Assembly (NCBI GenBank): GCA_963971225.1
Contig: OZ020269.1
Location: 6,386,001 to 6,450,000, forward strand
Origin: Melieria omissa
Lineage: Eukaryota > Arthropoda > Insecta > Diptera > Ulidiidae
Reading direction: 5' to 3'
DNA length: 64,000 bases
The notes under the pieces are model-generated. The model saw only the letters and a list, made by a program, of their open reading frames with translations. It was not told the origin of the DNA and made no database searches. Below, piece by piece: positions 49,901 through 62,236 of this stretch (positions are counted from its first letter, which is position 1; every line of letters starts with the position of its first letter). Made by a program: the position numbers and the translations under genes.

Positions 49901-50238
49901 TGTATGTGTGAAGTGTGCGTGTGTGTGCTGCTGTCGAATTGGCTAACAGCCCTTAAGGAATATAAGAGACCGATTAAAGCATACAATAAAATGCATTAAC
50001 ATTTGAGCGCTCCAACTACTACTACGTGGTATCTTCATTTTCACCTCTTTTGCGCTCCACTACACTTTGTAGGAAACCCACAGCTTCACTGTATAAACTC
50101 GCATGCGTTGGCGTACGGTTAGCGTGCGAGCGAAAAGTGCAGGTCTCCCGCTCAAAGTCAAATTGTCTAATACAATAGATATATAAATGTAAGCGCAAGT
50201 CATCAGCTTGTAAAAATTAAACACACATACAAGATGCA

Positions 50239-50256
50239 TGTGTGTGTGTGTGTGTG
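50239..50256. repeat. TG microsatellite
   Basis: An uninterrupted run of nine TG units in the gene-poor region. Confidence 0.9.
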
Positions 50257-51782
50257 CGTATAACTAATTTAAAATTGAACTAAGGAAACTCAACATCAAT
50301 GTGCGCGCTGCCGCTCCGAATACTGTTGCACTGGCATCGGCGCCGCATACGGACGCGATTCGTTTCATGCGCTTTTCTCGGAAAGATAAAGAAGCTCACT
50401 TCCGCACATGTGCTTAGCTTATGCGCCAATTGTGTTGGACAGCTATTCGGTTGGTCCGCACCACACCGGCTGGGCGCCGTTGTGCACTCTTTCATTCGTT
50501 CAAACAGCCCAATCATTCGTTTGTACATACATTTTAGCTAGAATGCATTTACGCATGTGTGCATGGGATCGTGTTTGTGTGTGGCGTTGTGCGTTTCAGT
50601 GAAATTACATACAAAATGAAACAATTTTGACGTAGATCTTTACATGCTATGGCGTCGCACTGAGAGCGTCTTAACGTAATCATAGTGGGTAGTCCATTAC
50701 TTTTTGTTCGCTTTTGTTAAGAAAGGAGAGAAAAACAATTAACATGAATACTGGCATTAAACATACAAGCACTGCATATGTATGTACGGCTGCATTAGGA
50801 GCAATAGCAAAATGAATGCGCGCTTGCGGTATGCTTATGCGTTTGTCTGCTTATCTGTTGGGGTGTGCGTACGCAGATGCACGTATGTGTGTATGTAGAA
50901 GTGCATGTGTTTGTGTGGGTATTCAAGTTGTAGTGCCGCATACACGTGCTTTGTATTTATTTGTGTAGTTATTTCTTCGGTATTTTCGCAACTCTCACTT
51001 CCATACTCATCGCTTGGTTGATTCTTTCCACACAAAAGTTATCACTATTACTTGATTACGGCAATTTTTGGGGGTTTCCTTCTTGTTTGCGAAAAAAAAT
51101 TGCCCCAAACTCGGTTGCTACTACCTGCGCAAATGTGTATTGTAAATCAAACGTTTTGAGCTTTGCAATTATACTTTACATTGATGCCGGGTTGTGTGAA
51201 GTTTGATCTTAATAAGCTTAATTAGTATTAAAGTTTCGATCGTTTGGCTAAAATGTACAATTTGCGCTGTACCCGAACCCTTCCAGCTCGCAAGTCCCAA
51301 CACCAACAACATCAAAATTAAAACATAAACATTGCTGACTCAAACACTTATCAACAGCAACAAAATGTCACATATTGTTGGAATAAGTAATGCTAATTCG
51401 GCAAAATGCAAAACTTTTGGCTTAGTTCGGGTTGATAATGACGTCATTGGTGTTGGTAGTGGCGTGCTGATTGCAGTCGACGTTGTTACGCAGTAATTTG
51501 CGTTTAGTTCAATGAAAGGTCGATGATTGTAGTCTGTTGTTCCATAGCAGCTACCAATCCATTTTTGCACAACAAACTGTTATACGCTGACTGTGGGTCT
51601 TGATGGCACTGTTAATTTGCGGCTGCTCTTGCTGTTGCTGTTAAAGTAGTTGCTGATGGCTATGTTGTTATTATAACTGTTGTTTTTGTTGATGTTGTTG
51701 CTGCTGACAGTGTGGTAGTGATGATGATACTGGTGAGATGATGGTAGCGGTGGTGATGTAGTCCGATATTGGCATCGCTGCT

Positions 51783-52743
<961 letters not shown>

Positions 52744-54154
52744 CTGAAATACAAGAAAGAGAACAAATGAAATGTAAAATTATGTGGAAATACGCAAAAC
52801 TGAAATCTTAAAGTTACTTAGGCGATACAAAACATCACAAAGAAGCACAAAAGCAATACGGCAACGGTTAATGTTGGTCAACGCTGCTAACAGTTGAAGC
52901 GCACACAGCGATGAAATACTCTTTCTCCACGAATTCCTGCGCATGCAAGCATATCGCTGAACGCATCATTGCTGAAACTATTACAATTGCCGTAACTCAA
53001 AATTAAACATTGTGCAGCAATAGCCATGCCAACGTTTCTCAAGTGCGCCCTAATAAATTCAACAAACTAGCAAGCGGCCACCGAGTAAATACATTTCACA
53101 ACAGCGCTAACGGCGCCCATAGAGACATTGATAGCAAAAGCTAGCCGAAATTATTTTCTCCAATTTTTCGCTTCACAACGATTCAATAAAGTTGTTTATG
53201 GTTAAGAACTATAATAACACATTGCTAATTATGCACATATTGCTAAACACATACATATATACCTAGAGTAATGTCTGAACGCGGCCATATTCGCCGTGCA
53301 CCAACTGCTGGGGCTAAAATAATGAAATTTGGGCAGAAGTTTTATTTTATGAAGTGGAAAATCGAATCGCGCCGAACGGAATAAAAACACGGCTGGTTCC
53401 GGTTTGGGTGGTTTAGTTTATTGGTCTGTAGATGGATAGTTCATGACATATATCATCATATTCATGCGTCATCATTTGACGCAACGAAAAGTACGAATGG
53501 AGAAGGAAGAATGAGATTAGAAGTGAGATCGACAGATTACTAAGGACAGCACTCGTTTAGCCAACAACATAGATACATTTTCAAAATAAGCCTTTAAAAG
53601 GGTAAAAATGTGGTAATTTATTGTTTTGAAACTTGATGAAAGTACTCCCTATCAGAAATAATTCGACACGTACTTTTCATTGTCTTTAAGCGGTCAAAAT
53701 GGTTCACAAATAAGTGTTCAAGATTCATTTTAGATTGAATTCGGTAAGTGTTCAAGATAAATTTAATTTAATAACCTCTAATTTATTAATAACAAATTTG
53801 AAGTTAATTAAAAGCTACAAGTTCATGCAAAAACTAGTCACGCGTTGCTTCGTGTTCAAATAGCTTCAGCATTGATACGAAAAAGAGAATGATAATAAGA
53901 ACTTTCTTTTACCTGTCTACCCTTATTTTCCAACTAAAAAACTGACAATTAACATTGTCAATAGTTGTTGTAATTAATAAGTGTCTTAGTTGCATTTTGC
54001 AAAACACTCTTATATGGTAAACCTGTTTAGAAGATAAGTCTGTACCCTTTATCTCTAGATTGCTTTTTTCAAGTTTCATCTTTATGTCGCACCCAATAAT
54101 CTGAGAAACGAACTGATAGATTGCTGGACGGACTAATGGTCGATAAGACATAAT
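52744..54154. other. Region upstream of G-alpha-o exon at 52743, no exon found
   Basis: If G-alpha-o continues to the right, this is intron. I looked on the minus strand for the expected P-loop (GAGESGKST) and helical-domain exons and found none. The DNA is AT-rich with no clear repeat. Confidence 0.5.
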
Positions 54155-55644
54155 TACAGGTCTCCCTCGTATAGCACGGTACTTCTACAACGCGTTTTCG
54201 ATATAATGCGATTTAAAAAAACAGTTTTTTTCATTATGTTTTTTAATTTTTTAAATAAAGTATGAATTTTGATTTTGAGTTGGAATGTACATACATCCTT
54301 AATTTAGTAGGGGAATGGGTCCGGTTGTGGGCACCTTTTTGTTTTTGGCTCATAACTTTTTACCAAGTTCTTCTTAATCGGACATATGGACATCTATGGA
54401 AAGCTAGAGACCTTAGCTAACAAGTAATGACAAAAGTAAATCGATTCCGTCAAATAGAAATTTTTTTTTTAAATTTTGTAAAGTAGTCATTTTTAACAAA
54501 AATTTTTTTTTGGTTCGGTTGTGGGCACCCTTGGAAAATCTGCTGGAAACGGGGAAATATTAAGAAAACCCAACACGAATATAGAAAAATATTAAGTTTT
54601 AATTATTTGAAGCACAATGCACGCATGTGAAGTAGCTGGTACGCATGTGGGCACATTTTAGATGGACGGGCATTTCAAAATGTAAGTGACCAAGTCATTC
54701 TCCTGGGCTGTCAAGAAGACATAAAGTAAAATGAAATTCAACCTAATTAATCAACACTCTTCAAGTGCTGTGACGTGAAGAAGGTGGAAAACACCAGTCA
54801 ACCTGATTCGATAACATCCACGAAAAGAAGAAAAAGAAGAAAACACCACCGTCGATAGCTTTGATGTCTCCGAAATTTTCTTCCACCTTCTTTTTGTAGC
54901 GTTGGGAAATCGCATACGCTGCGGCAGTCGATTTTGTGGTTAGCTTATCTGCAGAACAATGTTAAATTACATCCAACACATTAAAAAAATATCGGAGGAT
55001 TTTTGTTATTTACCCTCGGAAGATATAGCTAAAACAACAAAAAAATGCGTTAAAAGACCATTTTTGATTAAATAACTTACCAAAACTTACAAAATCACTA
55101 AAAGACGGGTGCCCACAACCGAACTAATTGCGGTGCCCACAACCGAATTTGGCAGCCATTTTGAGAAGTAGTGAAAAATTTGTTCGGGGTAAACATATTG
55201 GTTGTAATCAATATTGGATCACAAAGTATAATAAATTAACTAAATAAAAATGCATTTTACTCGCCTTCTCGATGGATTCACTTCGATTTATGACACCATT
55301 TAAAATGTTTAAAAAAATGTGTGTCTTATTTTTGAAGCACAGAAAGATATATATGGTCCCAGCACAAAGCAGGCCTGTCTGTTCGACTTAGTATTTGGCA
55401 CAAAAAGATCGTGGTTCCATAATGAACAAATGGCCTTAGTCAAAAAAACCCAGCCTGCTTTCTATCAAGAGATACGAAGGGGTGCCCACAACCGAACCTT
55501 TTACCCTACCTATTTTATTTTGGAAAAAGCTTATTGCAACATAACCCTAAAATTTATATGAACGTTAAGTCTTCTATAACGCGAATCACATAACGCGGAA
55601 TTTTCCTGGAACGTAACCACCGCGTTATACGAGGGAGACCTGTA
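54155..55644. mobile_element. Tigger/pogo-type element, interrupted by a nested element
   Basis: The outer element runs 54157-55642 and is flanked by TA at 54155-54156 and 55643-55644. Its ends are perfect inverted repeats over CAGGTCTCCCTCGTATA, followed by partly matching ACGCGG-type sequence. These termini and the TA target fit the pogo/Tigger branch of Tc1/mariner. Only about 150 bp of outer sequence remains on the left and 130 bp on the right of the nested insertion, so the outer copy was a MITE with no transposase. Confidence 0.8.
54307..55511. mobile_element. Nested element with GGTTCGGTTGTGGGCACC ends
   Basis: The left end (from 54307) and the complement of the right end (to 55511) match at about 25 of 29 positions. 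Both begin GTAGGG and contain CGGTTGTGGGCACC. Extra internal copies of the same terminal motif occur near 54515-54530, and in inverted form near 55107-55148. TA lies next to both ends (with one extra base on the right), suggesting a Tc1/mariner-like target. A coding-like stretch on the minus strand at about 54840-54950 (for example QRYKKKVEENFGDIKAIDGG) may be a gene relic. The element sits inside the Tigger/pogo-type element. Confidence 0.6.
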
Positions 55645-58600
55645 TATCGATCCTTTTGGCGATTCTTTTTATAAATATGTAAATGTTTTGGGTCACGGCT
55701 TATCCCGGATATTAGCAACCCTGTGCTAAACTCCAACGAAACTCAGTTGACTATATGCACGAAAATCGCTTGAAGAACAACATAACTGTTTATGATGCGC
55801 TATCAACGCAAGTGATTAATTTTGCAAAATATTAAAATTCAAGAAAAATCGACATTTGCTGCAGCATTTGCTATCAAACACCCCTATGTGTGGCGCTTGC
55901 AATAAAACTCGCACTCGCACTCGCACCGACAACTCAACTGCTATTCCACATTTTGTAATTAGCGAGCTTAATGTCCGCTACGTAAGTCAACATGGATCAC
56001 GAACCGCGTAACGCACTTGCACAGCGGCCGCAATCAAGCAGAATAGTTGTTGGGGCTCTCGGCATAGTCGCAGGCACGAGCGAGTAATGAGTAATGTTTA
56101 TAAAAGCATTTTCAGGCGAAGTGAGGCTGTATTCCACTGAAAGTTTAATATACGGAAAGAACAAAAGTAGTGGAAATTGAACGGGAGAATGCGTCTATGC
56201 CAATGCTCACTCATCAAGAACGACCTTCGAAGCGAGTTAGCAAAATAATAATAAATCTTTACTGCTTCAAGAAGCCACAGAATTGTGTTAATTTCTACTT
56301 CTTGCCTGATCGACTGTATGAGTGTACTAAAATTTCCTGTAATTAGCACCAAATAGCCAAACATTGTTGACATTGACACTCATAGACAAAATGTATAGAC
56401 GCATAGTGCTTGCAATTTATAGCACAGAGCAGCACAAGCAGTCATCTTTGTTCTCACATTTAAAAGCAGACTTTAACTGAAAATTACCTTCCAACTTGAC
56501 AAATTTCAGAGCTCATAAAAATAGTTTCGAATTGTCTTGAATAATAACCAAACCTTAACAAAAACTCTGCTGAAATTTAAAGCAAAATATTCAAACAAAG
56601 GTTGTTCTGTCAGATAGTAGCAGAGATTCACTAAGAGTAGTGGGTTGAAATCGCCAGCACGCTCACAGTTAGTAGAAGCATTTAATTCACTGGTGTTGTT
56701 TGTGCAATTAAAGGCTTCCATTTTCGCTTTTCATTGTGAGATAAAGTGAATTGTGTGCGCTCATAGCAACTAAGTACGAGTAAAAGTGCGATGGAGAATG
56801 ACCATGTCACAATGCACACAGGAAACGCAATTTGTTGCGAAAAAAGTTTAATTCACACTTTAATGGCAATTGTAACGTCACGATGCTTTTTTTGCGATTG
56901 CACAGTTGGAGGTAGTGCAGCGCCGAGCAGGCACACATCGATAATGTCTGCACGAGGTGCAGTGGCGTTCAAGATTTGTGCCAAAGCGTTGAAGTTTCAT
57001 GAACTATCTGCTATCTGAACTTGCTGCAGCTACGCAATGGCGGTATTCACGATATGCGGCATGGTATGAGTTATGATGAGTGAAGAAACTTTTCAACATT
57101 GTGATGTCATACTCGGATAGCCACAAGCTGAGTGTTATTTCTGTTTGACACGGTCTGACACTTTAAATCCATTCAAAAGTTTTTGAAAAATTGACAAACA
57201 AAACGTGGAAAATCTGCCATCAGGGTTGTTTGTTCTTCTGCCAAGGCAGTTGATAAATTCCGTCAATGGTCAATAGAATTTTCTCATTGTAAATTTATAA
57301 GCAATCAATCGCCTTTAATCACGAGTGTATATTTGGTACTATGGCAGCAAGTTCCCATGTCTCACCAACACATTCCAGCTGCGGCCAGTTTGGCGCAAAC
57401 AGACATCAAAATTGAAAAAGTGAAAAGTGTGAAGCGTCAATGCGGATTGCCAATTGAACGCGGCGCGCTCTGATAAGTTTGCGTGCATGCGAGCGTCACC
57501 GGCGGCAGCAGATTGTGGGACTGATTGACTGGCTGTTGCTGCCGCATTTTACAGCAATCCACTAATGGAGTAATAGTAATAGGACAAAGGAATAGCTCCA
57601 CTTGCAGAACAATTGATTTACGCACTTTTATTGTTGTTGGTGGGGTTAGCACTCGGCGCCTTCATTTGTATGTCACATCTGAACTAAAAGCACCGCACAG
57701 TCCGCAAAACTGTTGTGTCGTGTGTACAGTGAATGCAGTCAGGCCCTGTCATAGCCAACACGCAACACGACCCTTCCACTGCCACCCTCGACTACACGTT
57801 GCGGGCAGTGCACAAGAAGCAGCCAAATAGCTCGAAACTGTGCACAAGCAATTATAAAGCGTGGTGAAAGGCAACAAAAAATGCTGACCTCTTCTCGCAA
57901 AGCCCAAATGCCACCTCAGGTGCCCAATTTATACCTTTTATTGTGTTGCTATGCGCAATCGCGCTGTCACTAATTGTTTGCTCGACCTGTCGCGATGTGT
58001 GCGGCTAGAAGTGCCTCACCTCGCACAGTAATCCTTCGAGTGCCGAAATGTTTACACGCGATTTCGGTGCTGTTTGTCGTTTCGGTTCGCTGACACTGGC
58101 CAGCCAAGGAATCTGCCTCAGGACTGAAAGCAATTTTGCATTCGTCCACTCGCCACCGCAGGCAATAGCGGGCGGGGGCGCCCAGCCACGGCACCGCCAT
58201 TCACCGCTTCAAGCTCCATCAGCTTGAACGTCCAAAGCACTGCAGGACATGGCACGGTTGACCGCTTTTTCAGCTGTGTGGGTGTTTACTTCTTTTCGGG
58301 GGATCACAAAGATTTCGAGCACTCGAGATCAGCGTCGCGCTGATTTCGTAAATAATGAGCACTCAACTCGCACTTATTGATTGATTTTTTCACTTTTGTC
58401 TATAAAATTTAAATTATTGTTGAATGCGCTCATCTTAACGATTTACTAGAGCGAACATTGTTAGTAGTAGGTAGTGGAAAGTGTCCGATTTATTTATTAA
58501 TACTATAGGCAAACAAAATATGAATTTTAACAGACCATTGATAAGAACAAAAGTTTTACAAAATAATATAGTTCAATTAAAAAATCAACAATAATTCTCA

Positions 58601-61600
58601 AGACTTTGAGAACGCTAAGACAAAGTGTTAACATGTTAATCATGAGTATTTGAGAAATGAAAATCAGGAAAAAGTTGTTTTCTAGTTTATGATGTTATGT
58701 AGTCTTTTGGTATTTCTATATGTCCGTACAGGCACAAAGTATAAAGCATTGGGATTGGGAATGAATGAGCCATTACAATGAAAACATATATAATTGTAAG
58801 TATTTCCTCCTCGAACTGATTGACAGTTCAGCACTCAGTTTATATATAATCGTTTAGCGTTATGCGGCAATAAACCAAAAACGGTGCAACAGTTATGCAT
58901 AATTTCAGCCAGGAAAAGCTCTCATGCTGCTTTAGCAAATTACAGTGACTTGACGGAGGCAGAGCTCCTAAAATTGATGCAATTTTTATTGCCATCTAAT
59001 TATAGTCTCAATGGCAGTGTAATGTCAATAGAGCGTAGACAAACCCACAAATGTGGGTATGCGGCCGCGTGGGGTAGTGCCGAGTGTTTACACTGATTTG
59101 CATCCAACTTAAGGGCGCATTATGCGAAGCTGAATAGACAAACGCCAACACAAAGAGCACGCGCCGACCCAGCACACAAAAAAGCGTCGACTGGCGGGCG
59201 AGTGATGAGCGGCGTTAAACCGTCTTTGGGAGATTTCTGTAGAGCAGCAAGGCACCAAACGAGCGGCAGATCGGTCTAGCGATGTTGTAACGAGAGCCGG
59301 CAGTTGAAGAATCGCATCGCCAGCTGTTGGTGCTACTGGGGCGCTTATTCGAAGAGTACGCCGAGACTGTGTGGCATTGCCGGCCGCTTTGCCAGTGCTT
59401 GGCGCTGCGTCGCGTCTTTCGGACGGTACCTTCAAGCTGCGATCAGCCCGTTGCCCAGTGCTGGCGATACTGCAACGTCCGCGGTTGGTCGCGTCTGGGT
59501 CGCTGTGACACTTATAAGACGGCTCGACAGCCCGCGATGGAGTTTAGTACGACACGAATAACTCGGCGGTAAAGTGGTTTTTGGTGGTCTGCCGCATACC
59601 ACACAGCGCCAGTTGCGAATGTACGCTGGTGTGCAACGAGCCGTGAACAGACTGTTGCAACAACGAGCCAAACAGAGTCGAGACAGTTAACAAAAAATCG
59701 CAAAACAAATATAGACGTAACACACCGCCGGAAAGGTGAACTACTCGTCGCACACGCAGGCAACAGTCGCTCAGGTGTAGCGCCGCACAACTGCAGTTTC
59801 CGTTTTCGTTGCTTGCTCTGCAACATGCAGTTGCAATTTCCTTCACGCAGTAAATAAAACTCATCGCGCATCTTGCCGTCGACACACATTAAACAAATTA
59901 TTGAGACTAACTGCGCTGTGTAAATAGAGGTGAGACGCCAGAAATGGCGCACGCAAACGTCTGCGCGAAAATTAATAAATCAATTGTGCAAATCGTGGCT
60001 GCAAAATCGCTTTACGTGTGCGAGATTTGTGTATTTTAATGGCGCTGTGCAAAGTCGCATGGATTTCCCCGTAGACGCGACGCGATCAAATTGATGAATA
60101 TTGACATTTTTGTGTGTGTGTGTGTAGGTGAAAAATAATCAGCAGTGAAAATTCGGCGATTTTTAAATTTGAAGAAAAACAAAAAACATTAGACTGTTTA
60201 AAGCATTTAAACATTTTAAAGCACATGAAGGGTATTTTTTTTTAATTGCCTATAAATCGACGTCATGTGTTGAGTAGATCTTAAACTTTTTTCGTAGTAG
60301 GCGGGATGAAATATTGCAAGCGATGTCCATTTTGTATACTTTAGTGTCACTTCCGCATGTTTAAATTTCCTTAAAAGTTCAGCCAATGGACAGACATGAA
60401 TGAGTGTATTGCCCGAATCGAGCAAATTGAACCAACATCAAACTCTGTATGCAATTTTTCTTTCTTTAAAATGTTATTAATGTCGTTACTTTCACGCAAA
60501 ATTGTGCAACTTTTCTCAAAACTAGAAATGACTGAGTCTCTGGTCACATTCACATAATCAACACATCACAAATCATGTTTTAATGTGTGTTTCATATTTA
60601 AATGTTAAACATTAATTTTAAACATCGGTTTAATCAGTAATGCTCCAAAAATGTAGCATTTAGCGGTAATAATCTCGAATCTAGATAAACACACTTTGAG
60701 TTGAAGAGAAGCACATTAGGAAGTAACGACTTACGCAGATAATCGAGGCTTTTGTGAAGAATTCTTAAGACATCAACTTGACAAATGAAAGTGTAAATAA
60801 TACCTTCACTTTCAACTGAATGTTGTGTACATTTTGCTCACAGAGACTAGAAAACCAAAACCATGTTTAAATATTGGCTAAGAAACCGGTCGAGGTTTAG
60901 CCTTAAGCAATTCTAAGCTGAGCTTAGAGCTTAGTTCGTAAATCTACGATTTTCAATTGAAAAACGATGCCAGTGAGAGCAATTTACTATTTAAGTTGGT
61001 TAATTTACTATTTAAGTTGGTTCTTGCAAGAATCATCGGTGCTGAATAACACGCAAAAGTTGTTGCAGAGCTTAAACTTGAACTAACAACAGTAACGTTT
61101 CAACTGTCGGCGATTGTAGGCCGCAAATCGTTGCAGAGTCTTTGGTGATGAGACAATACTTGAGTGCAAACATTTGCGAGCTTGTGTTTAGTGGTTAGTG
61201 GTGTTCAGTGATAGTGTTTGCTAAAGGCGTGGCGCAGTAGACATAAAATCGAAAATTGTTTACAACTGCCAAAACTGAATTCTAAGAACACGAAATTTTT
61301 AAAGACCGCTGAAGAACGTATTGCAAACACTTTAAGTCAACTTAACACTTTGAGATTTCAATTTTTACTGGCGGCGGCGATCGTACAGTGGTCAATGTAT
61401 TTCACTAGGTCCTTTTTTTTTTACTGGCATTTCACTAGGTCAGGGCTTCGAATAAAGCAGATAACTTGTGCCGAATATCTGAGAATAAAAATCAAAATCA
61501 GCACAGCCAATACCCACATTTTTTTTCATTTATATATAAAATCGAACGCACTTAATGCATGATTCGTGAGTTTAGTTCACAATGCTGGTATAGCATATCA

Positions 61601-61713
61601 ATTAAATACATAAATCTACATGTGTATCTATGCCAATTATATCCATCCACACATGTCCCTGAAATTCTTCAATTTATCCAACAGCCTTTCGTTACAGTAA
61701 CTAACGAGAAAAA
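55645..61713. other. 6-kb region without recognised exons
   Basis: The stretch lies between the nested transposons and the first P450 exon. It should contain the P450 promoter and 5' UTR, and possibly G-alpha-o intron sequence. About 57400-60080 is visibly richer in C and G than its surroundings, with overlapping frames on both strands that resemble no protein. Two perfect 21-bp tandem copies lie at 60981-61022, and a 13-bp motif is repeated at 61399-61411 and 61429-61441. I see no RNA gene. Confidence 0.45.
60981..61022. repeat. 21-bp tandem duplication
   Basis: Two perfect adjacent copies of a 21-bp unit beginning AATTTACTATTTAAG. Confidence 0.9.
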
Positions 61714-62236
61714 ATGTCGCACTTGCGCAAATCAGCCGCACTGGTCAAGCGGAATTCCTTCTCTGCGGCAACAACTGCATTGCCGGCTGCAGCGCTGCCC
61801 ACAGCGCTGGAAAATGCCGCGAAGCCAATGCGTGTATTCGATGAAACGACGCTACGGTAAATGTTTGGTTTCAAGCTTCTTAACAGAATGGCTAATGTGT
61901 AATACTCGAACACACAGCGATGCGAATGCGGGTGCACGACCCTACGACGAGGTGCCTGGACCATGGGCCATGCCGGTTTTGGGCAACTCGTGGCGATTTG
62001 CGCCGCTCATCGGTGAGTGATTGAATAAGAGGAAAATTCGAATTGCTTTGAGTAATTCTAATCTGTGCAGGTCAATACAAGATACAAGACTTGGATAAGG
62101 TTATGAAAGAATTGCACATCAATTATGGTAAAATTGCTAAAGTTGGTGGACTAATTGGACATCCCGATTTGCTGTTTGTATTCGATGGCGATGAAATTCG
62201 GAAAATCTTCAAGAAAGAAGAAACTATGCCTCACAG
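61714..62236 (+). CDS. Cyp49a1: Mitochondrial-type cytochrome P450, first three coding exons (partial)
   Basis: Exons are 61714-61856, 61918-62012 and 62071-62236; they encode 134 residues and end at a donor (CACAG|GTAATG). The N-terminus MSHLRKSAALVKRNSFSAAT is basic, Ser/Ala-rich and lacks the hydrophobic anchor of microsomal P450s. This fits a mitochondrial targeting peptide. A Pro-rich hinge RPYDEVPGPWAMPVLGNSWR follows, then YGKIAKVGGLIGHPDLLFVF and DGDEIRKIFKKEETMPHR. The EET-MPHR ending fits CYP49A1 better than its relative CYP301A1, judged from memory. The substrate is unknown to me. The heme-binding Cys region lies beyond the window, and no exon starting with the expected PSMPSL-like sequence was seen in 62237-64000. 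Confidence 0.82.

Larger units (their letters stand above)
43733..51782 (-). other. 8-kb gene-poor stretch, possibly G-alpha-o 3' UTR
   Basis: No frame here resembles a known protein and no RNA gene was recognised. On the minus strand the sequence is A-rich with CA and CAA runs and many possible AATAAA signals. This is how long neuronal 3' UTRs in flies often look. It begins immediately after the G-alpha-o stop codon, so part or all of it could be that gene's 3' UTR. TG microsatellites occur at 44791-44816, 46911-46937 and 50239-50256. A G-rich patch lies at about 45135-45230. The rest may be plain intergenic DNA. Confidence 0.4.

Noticed and set aside
50280..50541. Frames of 80-82 aa on both strands in a less AT-rich patch
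   Set aside because: Neither strand gives a recognisable protein, and the two frames mirror each other, as chance open frames do.
53271..53320. Possible upstream exon of G-alpha-o on the minus strand
   Set aside because: An acceptor- and donor-like pair exists, but the translated peptide does not match any part of the G-alpha-o N-terminal half.
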